The position numbers and the translations under genes were made by a program. Positions 26,335 through 35,202 of a stretch of 64,000 bases of DNA are shown in pieces. Source of the DNA: Aquabacterium sp. NJ1 (GTDB lineage Bacteria; Pseudomonadota; Gammaproteobacteria; Burkholderiales; Burkholderiaceae_C); contig NZ_JRKM01000001.1 in NCBI RefSeq assembly GCF_000768065.1, positions 248,001-312,000 of the forward strand, read 5' to 3'. Within the stretch, counting starts at the first letter, position 1. The number at the start of each line of letters is the position of its first letter. The notes beneath the pieces are model-generated. The model saw only the letters and a program-made list of their open reading frames with translations, made no database searches and had not been told where the DNA came from.

Positions 26335-27627
26335 TCAACGCTCCAGGATGGCCACCACGCCCTGGCCACCGGCCGCGCAGATGGAGATCAGCCCGCGGCC
26401 GGAACCCTTCTGGGACAGCATCTTGGCCAGCGTGGCAACGAGACGGCCACCGGTGGCCGCAAACGGGTGACCCGCTGCCAGCGAGCTGCCGTTGATGTTG
26501 AGCTTGCTGCGGTCGATCTTGCCCAGCGGCTTGTCCAGGCCCAGCTTTTCCTTGCAGTACTTGGGATCTTCCCAGGCCTTCAGCGTGCACAGCACCTGGG
26601 CAGCAAAGGCTTCGTGGATTTCATAGAAATCGAAGTCCTGCAGGCTGATGCCGGCGCGGGCCAGCATGCGGGGCACGGCGTAGGCCGGGGCCATCAGCAG
26701 GCCTTCCTTCTTGGGGCCGAAGAAATCGACAGCGGCCACTTCGCTGAAGGTGATGTAGGCCAGCACGGGCAGGTTGTTGGCCTTGGCCCATTCCTCGCTG
26801 CCCAGCAGCACGGCAGACGCGCCGTCGGTCAGGGGCGTCGAGTTGGCAGGCGTCAGCGTGCCCTGGCCCGGGGCAATCTTCTTGTCGAAGCAAGGCTTGA
26901 GCGTGCGCAGCTTCTCGATGGTGATGCCTTCACGCAGGTTGTTGTCCTTGGTCACGCCCTTGAACGGGGTCATCAGGTCGGCGAAGAAGCCTTCCTTGTA
27001 GGCGCGAGCCAGGTTGGTGTGGCTGGCCACGGCCAGTTGGTCCTGCTCTTCGCGGGGGATGGACCATTCACGGGCCATCAGCTCGGCGTGCTCGCCCATC
27101 GAGAAACCCGTGCGAGGCTCACCGTTCTTGGGGATGGCGGGCTTGACCAGCATGCTGGGGCGGATCTTGGAGATCACCTTGAGCTGGGCAACCGTACCCT
27201 TGGCGCGGTTGGCTTCCATCAGGATCTTGCGCATCTTTTCGTTGACACCGATGGGGGCGTCAGACGTGGTGTCCACACCGCCGCCAATGCCGCACTCGAT
27301 GTGGCCCAGGGCGATCTTGTTGGCCACCAGCATGATGGCTTCCAGGCCGGTACCGCAAGCCTGTTGCAGGTCGTAGGCGGGCGTCTCGGGCGACAGGGTG
27401 GTGGACAGCACGCTCTCACGCACCAGGTTGAAGTCACGCGAGTGCTTCATCACGGCGCCAGCGGCGACGTCGCCCAGGCGCTTGCCGTGCAGGTTGAAGC
27501 GGTCGACCAGGCCTTGCAGGGTGGCGGTCAGCATCTCCTGGTTGGAGGCATGCGAGTACACCGTGTTGGAACGGGCGAAGGGAATGCGGTTACCGCCAAT
27601 GATGGCGACGCGACGAATGGTGCTCAT
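26335..27627 (-). CDS. Acetyl-CoA C-acyltransferase (thiolase, FadI/FadA2-like)
   Basis: A 430-residue thiolase that cleaves or forms 3-ketoacyl-CoA. The acyl-accepting Cys is in QQACGTGLEA near residue 95, the catalytic His is in YEIHEAFAAQ near 365, and the C-terminal Cys in CAAGGQGVVAILER lies at the end. NINGSSLAAGHPFAATG, with the GHP His, is also present. It resembles FadI and mycobacterial FadA2 in length. AAGGA stands nine bases before the ATG at 27627. It follows the MaoC gene by 52 bases. Confidence 0.93.
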   Translation of the reverse strand: MSTIRRVAIIGGNRIPFARSNTVYSHASNQEMLTATLQGLVDRFNLHGKRLGDVAAGAVMKHSRDFNLVRESVLSTTLSPETPAYDLQQACGTGLEAIMLVANKIALGHIECGIGGGVDTTSDAPIGVNEKMRKILMEANRAKGTVAQLKVISKIRPSMLVKPAIPKNGEPRTGFSMGEHAELMAREWSIPREEQDQLAVASHTNLARAYKEGFFADLMTPFKGVTKDNNLREGITIEKLRTLKPCFDKKIAPGQGTLTPANSTPLTDGASAVLLGSEEWAKANNLPVLAYITFSEVAAVDFFGPKKEGLLMAPAYAVPRMLARAGISLQDFDFYEIHEAFAAQVLCTLKAWEDPKYCKEKLGLDKPLGKIDRSKLNINGSSLAAGHPFAATGGRLVATLAKMLSQKGSGRGLISICAAGGQGVVAILER

Positions 27628-27679
27628 GAGAGGTTGTCCTTCTCGATTTTGAATTGAATGAATCTGGTTGCGAGGCAGG

Positions 27680-28540
27680 TCAGTAAGTGACCCGGCCACG
27701 CAGGTGAGGCTTGTCGCCCTTGGCATTGCGCACTTCGAACAAGGCGCCCTGCTCCTGACGCACGGCCCACAGGGAAGCGCGTGCTGGCAGGAACAGGGGT
27801 GTCTTGAACTCGACGATGACCTCGGCGTGATCAACGGCTTCGCGCGGCATCAATGTGGCCAGGGCGCGGGCCTTGGTCCACATGCCGTGGGCAATGGCCT
27901 TGCGAAAGCCCAGGAACTTGGCGGTGATGGCAGACAGGTGGATGGGGTTGATGTCACCCGACACGCGGCCATAAGCCCGGCCAATGCCCGCACCAGCGTA
28001 GAAATCTGCCTGGTGCGACAGCGGCGAATCATCGACCAGCGCACTGGTGTATGGCGCCCCCTTGGGGTTGCGCACGCCCAGGCGCAGCAAGGTCCAGGTG
28101 CTTTCCCACACCACCTCACCTGCGCGCAAGGCACGGGCATGCAGCGTGAACACCTGCCCCTTGTCATGTGCATACAGCTCGCCCGTGCGCATTTCGATGC
28201 GGAGTTCATCACCCACATTGATGCGCTTGAGCAGCTTGGCGCTGTTGCCCAGGTGAACCAGGCCCATGGCAGGCCACGGGAAGGCCTTGGTGCCGAACAG
28301 CATCATGGCCAGCGGGAAGGCCTCCATGTGCGGGAACAGCATGGGCACGCCGTGCGCCTTGCTGAAGCCGCACACCTTGGCATAGGCCGCCACTTTTTTG
28401 CCATCCACCACCACGCGCGGGCGCACATAGGTGATCTCGGGCAAGGCCTCGACCACACCTGGGCGCTTGCTGCTGGAGCGCAAGGCACCCAGGTTCAGCG
28501 AGATGGCGCTGGGCAGCTTGTTGACTTCGATGATCTTCAT
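27680..28540 (-). CDS. MaoC-like acyl-CoA dehydratase (HtdX-like)
   Basis: A 286-residue double-hotdog hydratase for 2-enoyl-CoA or -ACP. The C-terminal hotdog has the R-hydratase motif around GRVSGDINPIHLSAITAKFLGFRKAIAHGMW near residues 186-216, with catalytic Asp and His; the N-terminal half is a degenerate hotdog. Size and layout fit the HtdX/HtdY type of MaoC proteins. It sits 22 bases after the FabG gene. The ATG at 28540 is preferred to a TTG 33 bases upstream. Confidence 0.9.
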   Translation of the reverse strand: MKIIEVNKLPSAISLNLGALRSSSKRPGVVEALPEITYVRPRVVVDGKKVAAYAKVCGFSKAHGVPMLFPHMEAFPLAMMLFGTKAFPWPAMGLVHLGNSAKLLKRINVGDELRIEMRTGELYAHDKGQVFTLHARALRAGEVVWESTWTLLRLGVRNPKGAPYTSALVDDSPLSHQADFYAGAGIGRAYGRVSGDINPIHLSAITAKFLGFRKAIAHGMWTKARALATLMPREAVDHAEVIVEFKTPLFLPARASLWAVRQEQGALFEVRNAKGDKPHLRGRVTY

Positions 28541-28562
28541 GGGATCTTGCCGCGATCGTTGA

Positions 28563-29972
28563 TCAAGCGCCAATCAAGCTCTGACCGCAAACACGGATCA
28601 CGTTGTTCGTGACACCAGCGGAGGCGGGGCTCGCGTACCAGGCAATGGCTTCAGCCACGTCCACTGGCTGGCCGCCCTGGCTCATGGAGTTCATGCGGCG
28701 ACCGGCTTCGCGAATGGCGAAGGGGATGGCGGCGGTCATCTGGGTTTCGATGAAACCTGGCGCCACGGCGTTGATGGTGATGCCACGCTCGGCAAAGATC
28801 GGGGCGGTGCTGTTGACCATGCCGATCACACCCGCCTTGGAGACGGCGTAGTTGGTCTGGCCCATGTTGCCGGCGATACCCGAGATCGACGACACACAGA
28901 CGATGCGGCCGCCGGACTTCAGGGCGCCCGAGCTGACCAGCTCATCATTGATGCGCTCCTGGGTCGACAGGTTCACGTTGACCACCAGCTGCCACAGGTG
29001 TTCCTTCATGTTGGCGATGGTCTTGTCACGCGTGATGCCGGCGTTGTGCACGACCACGTCCCAACCACCTTGGGCCTTGGCGGCCTCAGCCAGCTTCTGC
29101 GGTGCGTCAGCGGCGCCGATGTCCATGGCCAGGGCGGTGCCGCCCAGCTTCTTGGCCACTTCATTGAGGCCTTCTTGCGCTTGAGGCACGTCCAGGCAGA
29201 TCACCTGGGCGCCGTCGCGGGCCATCACTTCGGCGATGGCCGCACCAATACCGCGCGAGGCACCGGTGACCAGCACCTTCTTGCCAGCCAGAGGCAGGTT
29301 CCAGTCCTTGGGCACCACCAGCTCGCCGACAGGCTTGCCAACGTGCATGACCTGGGCCGACACATAGGCCGACTTGGGCGACAGCAGGAAGCGCAGCGTG
29401 GACTCGATGTTGCCTTCGGCGCCTTCGGACACGTACACCAGGTTGGCGTTGATGCCCTTCTTCAGCTCCTTGCCCAGCGAACGGCTCAGGCCCTCCAGCG
29501 AACGCTGGATGGTGGCCTTGCGCGGCGACTTGCACTCTGCGGGCGGACGGCCCAGGATCACCACGCGACCACAAGGCAACACCGAACGGGCCACATCGTG
29601 GAAGAACCAGTACAGAGCGTCAGACTGGGTGCTATCTTCCAGACCGGTGGCGTCGAACACCAGGCATTTGACCTTTTCGCCCGGCTGGCCGTTGCCACCC
29701 CAGCGACCGGTGGTCAGGCCAGACTTGTTGGCCACGGCCACCCACTGGGGCAGCTTTTCATGGGCCAGGCTTTGCACGCCCATGTTCTTGAATGCACCAG
29801 CCAGGGCCTCCAGCAGTTGAGGCTCGCCACCACCACCGATCAGAACCGTGCCTTGAACGACGGGTTGGCCGGCCTTGTAACGCTCCAGGGGCAGCGGCTT
29901 GGGCAGACCCAGGGCATTGATGAGCTTGGCGCCCATGGGCGAGTTGGCAAAGTCGAGGTAACCGTCTTTCAT
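28563..29972 (-). CDS. Two-domain 3-oxoacyl reductase (high-molecular-weight FabG, FabG4-like)
   Basis: A 469-residue SDR. The N-terminal ~215 residues are a flavodoxin/Rossmann-like domain without a dinucleotide motif; the C-terminal part starts with VLVTGASRGIGAAIAEVMA near residue 228 (NAD(P)-binding TGxxxGIG), then HNAGITRD, the Ser in VSSISG and YAVSKAG with the catalytic Tyr and Lys. It reduces 3-ketoacyl-CoA (usually NADH-dependent in this subgroup). It heads the hydratase/thiolase genes; 183 bases separate it from the TetR gene. Confidence 0.92.
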   Translation of the reverse strand: MKDGYLDFANSPMGAKLINALGLPKPLPLERYKAGQPVVQGTVLIGGGGEPQLLEALAGAFKNMGVQSLAHEKLPQWVAVANKSGLTTGRWGGNGQPGEKVKCLVFDATGLEDSTQSDALYWFFHDVARSVLPCGRVVILGRPPAECKSPRKATIQRSLEGLSRSLGKELKKGINANLVYVSEGAEGNIESTLRFLLSPKSAYVSAQVMHVGKPVGELVVPKDWNLPLAGKKVLVTGASRGIGAAIAEVMARDGAQVICLDVPQAQEGLNEVAKKLGGTALAMDIGAADAPQKLAEAAKAQGGWDVVVHNAGITRDKTIANMKEHLWQLVVNVNLSTQERINDELVSSGALKSGGRIVCVSSISGIAGNMGQTNYAVSKAGVIGMVNSTAPIFAERGITINAVAPGFIETQMTAAIPFAIREAGRRMNSMSQGGQPVDVAEAIAWYASPASAGVTNNVIRVCGQSLIGA

Positions 29973-30155
29973 GCGAGACACTCTTCGGTGGTGGAGCCTG
30001 CGGACGTGAACAGTCCTGACAAGGCTGGTTGAGACAGCGGCTTGCCCAAACGGCAAGCCTGCGGGTTGCGCCCACCCTGTTGAGGGGCGAGCTGTCTTGT
30101 CAGACCGGGGGAGGACAGACAAGGAATGGGTTTCATGGCCTTGGGGAATGTGGCG

Positions 30156-30917
30156 TCAGGAGTGCGCAGGCGCGGCGTCAGCGTCCGCCGTCGCACCCGG
30201 ACCGATCAAAGCAACGCCAGGCAGATTGGCCATGGCGCCAAACTGCAGCGCTTCATTGGGGCCAGGTAGCGGCGCCTTGAGCGCGGCCACCATCAGGGAG
30301 GCCAGGCGCGACAGGATCACGGCTTCGTGGTCGCCCTGCTGCTGCGTGAATTCACGGATCAGGCGCTGCGTGTTGCCACCGGCCAGGATGCCCGACAAGG
30401 CGCCCATGGCAAAGTTCAAACGAAAGCCCAGGTCCTCGCGGCTCAGCTCAGGCAAGGCACGCTGGAAGGCGAAGAAGAAGCGGCCCAGCGTCTGGATGTA
30501 GTGGGTGTTGATGAAGTCGCGCACCACGGGCGACGGGTCGGTGTACGAGCGCCCCAGGAAGTGCAAGTAGCGATCGGCCATGGGGGCGTCGCTTCGGAAG
30601 ATCCGCACGGCGGGCAGGAAGAGCGCCACGAGGATGTGCTCGCAGGTGAGCTTGTCACCCAGGTTGGACTCGAAGGCGTCCAGCATGGCAACGCGTTGCT
30701 CGTTGAGCGGGTCCAGCCGGCGCGAAAGCACGGCCTGGATCAGGGCATCCTTGCTGCCGAAGTGGTAGTTCACCGCAGCCAGGTTCACATTGGCCGCGCT
30801 GGTGATCTGGCGCATGGACATGGACTCGAACCCGCCAGTCACGAACAGGGTTTCGGCCGCATCCAGAATGCGCGTCTTCGTATCGGCAGGCGACAGACGT
30901 GTCGAGGCCTGAGGCAT
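30156..30917 (-). CDS. TetR/AcrR family regulator (probable fatty-acid regulator)
   Basis: A 253-residue one-component repressor. The N-terminal helix-turn-helix (about residues 12-60: TRILDAAETLFVTGGFESMSMRQITSAA and LAAVNYHFGSKDAL) is typical; the remaining part is a ligand-binding helical domain ending in a low-complexity tail. It is the first gene of the fatty-acid cluster, so its ligand is likely an acyl-CoA or fatty acid. A dyad resembling the PsrA operator lies in its promoter, suggesting autoregulation. Start ATG 30917. Confidence 0.9.
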   Translation of the reverse strand: MPQASTRLSPADTKTRILDAAETLFVTGGFESMSMRQITSAANVNLAAVNYHFGSKDALIQAVLSRRLDPLNEQRVAMLDAFESNLGDKLTCEHILVALFLPAVRIFRSDAPMADRYLHFLGRSYTDPSPVVRDFINTHYIQTLGRFFFAFQRALPELSREDLGFRLNFAMGALSGILAGGNTQRLIREFTQQQGDHEAVILSRLASLMVAALKAPLPGPNEALQFGAMANLPGVALIGPGATADADAAPAHS

Positions 30918-30950
30918 GGTCAACGGGTCTCCAGGGTACACACAGTACGA

Positions 30951-30970
30951 ACGTTTCAAACGTCCGTTTT
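30951..30970. promoter_or_regulatory. Operator-like dyads upstream of the TetR gene
   Basis: ACGTTTCAAACGT (30951-30963) is a perfect 13-base palindrome and overlaps AAACGTCCGTTT (30958-30969), another perfect dyad. The second closely matches the CAAAC-N4-GTTT(G/C) pattern of the fatty-acid repressor PsrA. They lie 35-50 bases upstream of the TetR start, where its promoter should be. Confidence 0.5.
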
Positions 30971-31095
30971 ATCGTTGGGTGCGTATGGTATGCCAGACCG
31001 AGGCCTTTGAAACACAATGGCCCTCAGAAAATTGCCGATTCCCCCAATATCCGGGGTGGACACCCTGCCTGTGTCGTGAAGGATTCCTCAGTCTG

Positions 31096-32637
31096 TCACT
31101 TGCTGCCCCGCGCGGGCGAGCATTCTCCCTTGGGCAGGCGGATACCCCAGACGACCGGCACCACGCCTTTGACCTGCCTGGGCGGGATCAGCACCATGTC
31201 GGGCGAGTGGATGACATCCGGCGGCAACTCCTGGGCCAGATGGCGCATGACCACGCTGCCCCGGGCTTGTATGTCGTCGGCGTTGATCCAGGGGCTGTCG
31301 CGGTAGTTGCCCTCCTGCAGCACGGCTGGAAAGCCTTGCCCGAAGGCCGAGACCTGCCCACCTTCGAAAAATGGGGCATCCAGATAACGCAAGGCGCAGC
31401 CGGGTGCAGCGTGCTGCCAATCCGCCGCAACGCGGTCAGCCAACTCACGCGCCGGATAGCCCTGCACCGCGCCGGGTGCGTGTAGCCGCGCACCGGCGGG
31501 CGAGGCGGCTACCAGGAACGAAATGCACTGGATGGCGACGACCGTCAGCACCAGGCCGCGCAGAGGCGCCTTCTCAACATAGGCCCCGAACCAGGCGACC
31601 AATGCAAACGACGCGAACTGGAAGGTCTGGACGCCCCACTGCGCGTGCAATTTGGAGCCGCCGAAGATGCCCACGGCCAGCACAAAAGCCAGGGGCACGA
31701 GGAGCAGGCCTTCGACCCAGGCCCGCACGGGCGTGGCGCTGGCCGTTGACCCACTGGCGCTCGCCTGCGTGGCGTCTCGCCCATATGCTCGCGCCACCCA
31801 GACCAGCAAGGCCACCAGCGCCGGGGCCAGCATGCGCAACTCGGAAACCACGAACTGCCCCAAGCGCATGGACTCACCTTCGCCCGCACCGCTGCCCAGT
31901 TGATGGGTGGCGTATTCAAGCGCGTTGGTGTGGCCGGTTGCCATCCACCACAAGGGCGGCGCACACACCACCGCGCCCAGCACGATGGCCATGGCCAGGC
32001 CCTTGCGCGAAGCCAGCGATTCCAGGCTGCCACTGCGCCACAGCGCCCACAACACCCCGACCAGCGGGACCACGGCCTGCAATTTGGTGGACATGGCCAG
32101 GCCAGCCGCCAGACCTGCGGCAGCCCAACTGCCCTGCTCGTTGCGCCGAGCCGCACGGGCGGCGAAGTACACCGCCATCGCCACGGTCATCACCAGCACG
32201 GTGTTGTGGTTGTAGATCCATGCGCGCCAGCCAAACGGTTGCTGCAAGCCCCACAAGCCGGCCACGCACAAAGCCAGGCTTGGCGACATCAACTCGCGGG
32301 CAGCCAGGTACGTGAACACACCCGTGAGGCCGATGCACACGGCAGACAAGCCATACAGCGTGGCGGGCTTGGCGGGCAACACCGTTTGGGCCAGCAGGAA
32401 CAACCAGGTCGGCAGCGGCGGGTGCTTGGGGTAGCCCAGCTGCCAGGCGTGAGCCCAGACGAACTGCTCGGCCATGTCGTGGTGCAAGGCCGTGTGCAAA
32501 TGCGCCGACAGTGCCACCCAGGCCGCAACGAGCGCGAAGATGCACAAGGACACCAGCCAAGGACGGCCCCAGGCGGAATCGAAGGGGTCGGTTACGGAGG
32601 GGCTAACCGCGCCAGGGGAATGGAATGTACTTGGCAT
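31096..32637 (-). CDS. GT39/ArnT-like membrane glycosyltransferase
   Basis: A 513-residue inner-membrane protein with about ten hydrophobic segments. The first periplasmic loop has acidic/His residues (HLHTALHHDMAEQF, then LGYPKHPPLPTWLF), matching the dolichyl-phosphate-mannose-transferase-like family (PMT_2), in which an Asp of this loop is catalytic. It would transfer a sugar from a polyprenyl carrier to an envelope acceptor. The C-terminal soluble part (about 390-513) faces the periplasm. No sugar-synthesis genes are nearby, so donor and acceptor are unknown. It is divergent from the alcohol dehydrogenase. Confidence 0.82.
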   Translation of the reverse strand: MPSTFHSPGAVSPSVTDPFDSAWGRPWLVSLCIFALVAAWVALSAHLHTALHHDMAEQFVWAHAWQLGYPKHPPLPTWLFLLAQTVLPAKPATLYGLSAVCIGLTGVFTYLAARELMSPSLALCVAGLWGLQQPFGWRAWIYNHNTVLVMTVAMAVYFAARAARRNEQGSWAAAGLAAGLAMSTKLQAVVPLVGVLWALWRSGSLESLASRKGLAMAIVLGAVVCAPPLWWMATGHTNALEYATHQLGSGAGEGESMRLGQFVVSELRMLAPALVALLVWVARAYGRDATQASASGSTASATPVRAWVEGLLLVPLAFVLAVGIFGGSKLHAQWGVQTFQFASFALVAWFGAYVEKAPLRGLVLTVVAIQCISFLVAASPAGARLHAPGAVQGYPARELADRVAADWQHAAPGCALRYLDAPFFEGGQVSAFGQGFPAVLQEGNYRDSPWINADDIQARGSVVMRHLAQELPPDVIHSPDMVLIPPRQVKGVVPVVWGIRLPKGECSPARGSK

Positions 32638-32706
32638 GGGCGGGAGTCTAAACGCGCTAAAGTCCGCCCATCTGAGTTAAACGAACAGCGAGCGAGACAC
32701 CTCCCC

Positions 32707-33843
32707 ATGGCCACCATCCTGTACCTCACCCAGATCCAGTTCGAGTTTGGCGCGATCAAGCTGCTGGCGTCGGAATGCGAGCGCGTCGGCATGCGCCGCC
32801 CCATGATCGTGACCGATGCCGGTGTGCGTGCCGCGGGCGTCCTGCAAAAGGCGCTGGACGCGGTCAAGGACCTGCCGGTGACCGTGTTCGACCAGACCCC
32901 CCCCAACCCGACGGAAGCCGCCGTGCGCGCAGCGCATGAGGTCTGGCAGGCCAACCAGTGTGATGGCCTGATCGCCGTGGGCGGCGGCTCCAGCATCGAC
33001 CTGGCCAAGGGCCTGGCCATCATGGCCACGCACCCAGGCCCGTTGAAGACTTACGCCACCATCGAAGGTGGCTCGCCCAAGATCACGGCGCAGGCCGCAC
33101 CGCTGATTGCCGTGCCCACCACCGCCGGCACCGGCAGCGAAGTGGCGCGTGGCGCCATCGTGATCGTGGACGACGGCCGCAAGCTGGGCTTCCACTCGTG
33201 GAACCTGATGCCCAAGGCAGCGATTTGCGACCCCGAGCTGACGCTGGGCCTGCCCCCTTCGCTCACGGCGGCCACCGGCATGGACGCCATCGCGCACTGC
33301 ATGGAAACCTTCATGGCGCCCGCCTTCAACCCGCCCGCTGACGGCATCGCGCTGGACGGCCTGGAGCGCGCCTGGCACCACATCGAGCGCGCCACAAAAG
33401 ACGGCAGCGACCGCGAGGCACGCCTGAACATGATGAGCGCCTCCATGCAAGGCGCCATGGCCTTCCAGAAAGGCCTGGGCGCCGTACACAGCCTGAGCCA
33501 CAGCCTGGGTGGCGTGAACCCCAAGCTGCACCACGGCACGCTCAACGCGATGTTCCTGCCCGAGGTGATCAAGTTCAACGCGGCAGCCGAGTCCATCCAG
33601 AAGGAACGCCGCCTGGAACGCATGGCGCATGCCATGGGCCTCAAGGGCGCGGCCGACATCCCTGAAGCCATTCGCGACATGAACGCGCGCCTGGGCTTGC
33701 CAACGGGCCTGGCCGAACTGGGTGTGCAGCGTGAGTGGTTCGAGAAGATCGTGACCGGCGCGATGGCCGATCACTGCCACAAGACCAACCCGCGCATCGC
33801 CACGGCGGACGATTACATGGACTTGCTGTCGGCCTCGATGTGA
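32707..33843 (+). CDS. Iron-containing alcohol dehydrogenase
   Basis: A 378-residue group III alcohol dehydrogenase. The NAD-binding part has GGGSSIDLAKG near residues 97-107 and TTAGTGSEV near 138-146; the metal-binding residues are Asp and His in MDAIAHCMETF near 195-205, His in VHSLSHSLGG near 262, and His in LHHGTLNAM near 276. The start is ATG 32707; the long upstream extension of the frame is antisense to the GT39 gene. The substrate cannot be named. The last 31 bases overlap the convergent CNNM/CorC gene. Confidence 0.93.
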   Translation: MATILYLTQIQFEFGAIKLLASECERVGMRRPMIVTDAGVRAAGVLQKALDAVKDLPVTVFDQTPPNPTEAAVRAAHEVWQANQCDGLIAVGGGSSIDLAKGLAIMATHPGPLKTYATIEGGSPKITAQAAPLIAVPTTAGTGSEVARGAIVIVDDGRKLGFHSWNLMPKAAICDPELTLGLPPSLTAATGMDAIAHCMETFMAPAFNPPADGIALDGLERAWHHIERATKDGSDREARLNMMSASMQGAMAFQKGLGAVHSLSHSLGGVNPKLHHGTLNAMFLPEVIKFNAAAESIQKERRLERMAHAMGLKGAADIPEAIRDMNARLGLPTGLAELGVQREWFEKIVTGAMADHCHKTNPRIATADDYMDLLSASM

Positions 33844-35180
33844 CCGTGCTGGGCGCCTTGATCGGTGGCCGTGCCAGGCATTGAATCACCCGGCTGCAAA
33901 CGGGTCACCATGACCTGGTCGATCTTGTAGCTGTCCACGTCCAGCACCTCGAAGCGCAAGCCGCCCCAGAACACGGTGTCCGTGCGCCTGGGGATGCGCC
34001 GCAGCATCACCATCAGGAAACCGGCCAGGGTCTCGTAGTCTTCCTGGTGCGGCAGGCTGTCCAGGTCGAGCGCGCGCAGCACGTCTTCGATGGGCGTGAC
34101 GCCGTCGATCAGCCAGGAGTTGGCGTCTCGCTGCACGATCTGCTCTTCGTCCAGCGGCGCCATCAGGCTGCCCATCACCGTGCTCATCACATCGTTGATG
34201 GTGATGATGCCCACGACCAGGCTGTATTCGTTGACGATGACGGCAAAGTCTTCATAGGCCTGGCGGAACTGGGCCAGCATCTCCGACAAGGTGAGGCGGT
34301 CGGGCACCATCAGCACCTTCTTGATCAGCCCCTCCGAATTGAGCGCGATCGACTGGTTTTTCAGCACCCGGCTGAGCAGATCCTTGGAGTCCACATAGCC
34401 CACCACATGGTCGATGTCGCCGTCGCAGACCAGGTAGGTGGAGTGCGGGTACTGGTCGATGCGCGCACGGATCAGGGCTTCGCTGTCGTCCAGCAGGAAG
34501 TGGATGATGCTGTCTCGAGCGGTCATGGAGCTGGTGACCAGGCGGGTGTCCAGCTCGATCACGTTTTCGATCACGCGGTGCTCGGCGCCAGCCAGCACAC
34601 CGGCGTCGGCACCGGCCTGGGCCATGGCGAGGATGTCATCGGGGGTGACGGCGTCGTCGCGCCGGTCAGGCAAACCAAGCAGCTTGAACAGGCCATCGGT
34701 GAGGCGCTTGAACAGCCATACCACGGGCTTGAGCAGCGTCAGCACAGCGTGCATGGGCCCCACCACGCGCACGGCCACCTGCTCGGGCGCACTCATGCCC
34801 AGGCGCTTGGGAAACAGGTCGGCCAACAGGATGAACAGGCTGGTGACCAGCACGAAGGACGCCACCGCACTCAAGGTCTCGGCGTGAGACTGTGGCAATT
34901 GCAGGCGCAGCAGCAGGGGCTGGATCAAGGGGGCGAAGGCGCCCTCGCCCACCACACCGCCCAGGATGGCCACCGTGTTCATGCCAATCTGGATCGCCGT
35001 GAAGAAATCGCCGGGTTCTTCCTGCACGTTCAGCACGCGCTGGGCACGCGCATCACCCAGGTCGGCCATCTGGCGCAGACGCAGGCGGCGCGCCGCGGCC
35101 ACGGCAAGCTCGGAGATGGAGAAGAACGCGCTGGCTGCGATCAAGCCGGCGATCAGCAGGAGGCTGGCAATCGGGTCCAT
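33813..35180 (-). CDS. CNNM/CorC-family membrane protein (hemolysin family)
   Basis: A 455-residue inner-membrane protein: a CNNM (DUF21) transmembrane domain in residues 1-190 with four hydrophobic segments, a CBS-domain pair at about 205-330 (VTSSMTARDSIIHF; NDVMSTVMG), and a CorC_HlyC domain at about 350-435. Homologues export Mg2+ or Co2+ or sense them; 'hemolysin' is a historical label. The ATG at 35180 is preferred to a GTG six bases earlier. Its gene overlaps the alcohol dehydrogenase end. Confidence 0.9.
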   Translation of the reverse strand: MDPIASLLLIAGLIAASAFFSISELAVAAARRLRLRQMADLGDARAQRVLNVQEEPGDFFTAIQIGMNTVAILGGVVGEGAFAPLIQPLLLRLQLPQSHAETLSAVASFVLVTSLFILLADLFPKRLGMSAPEQVAVRVVGPMHAVLTLLKPVVWLFKRLTDGLFKLLGLPDRRDDAVTPDDILAMAQAGADAGVLAGAEHRVIENVIELDTRLVTSSMTARDSIIHFLLDDSEALIRARIDQYPHSTYLVCDGDIDHVVGYVDSKDLLSRVLKNQSIALNSEGLIKKVLMVPDRLTLSEMLAQFRQAYEDFAVIVNEYSLVVGIITINDVMSTVMGSLMAPLDEEQIVQRDANSWLIDGVTPIEDVLRALDLDSLPHQEDYETLAGFLMVMLRRIPRRTDTVFWGGLRFEVLDVDSYKIDQVMVTRLQPGDSMPGTATDQGAQHGHIEADSKSM

Positions 35181-35202
35181 GGGCACAGTGTAGCGAGGTG
35201 GC

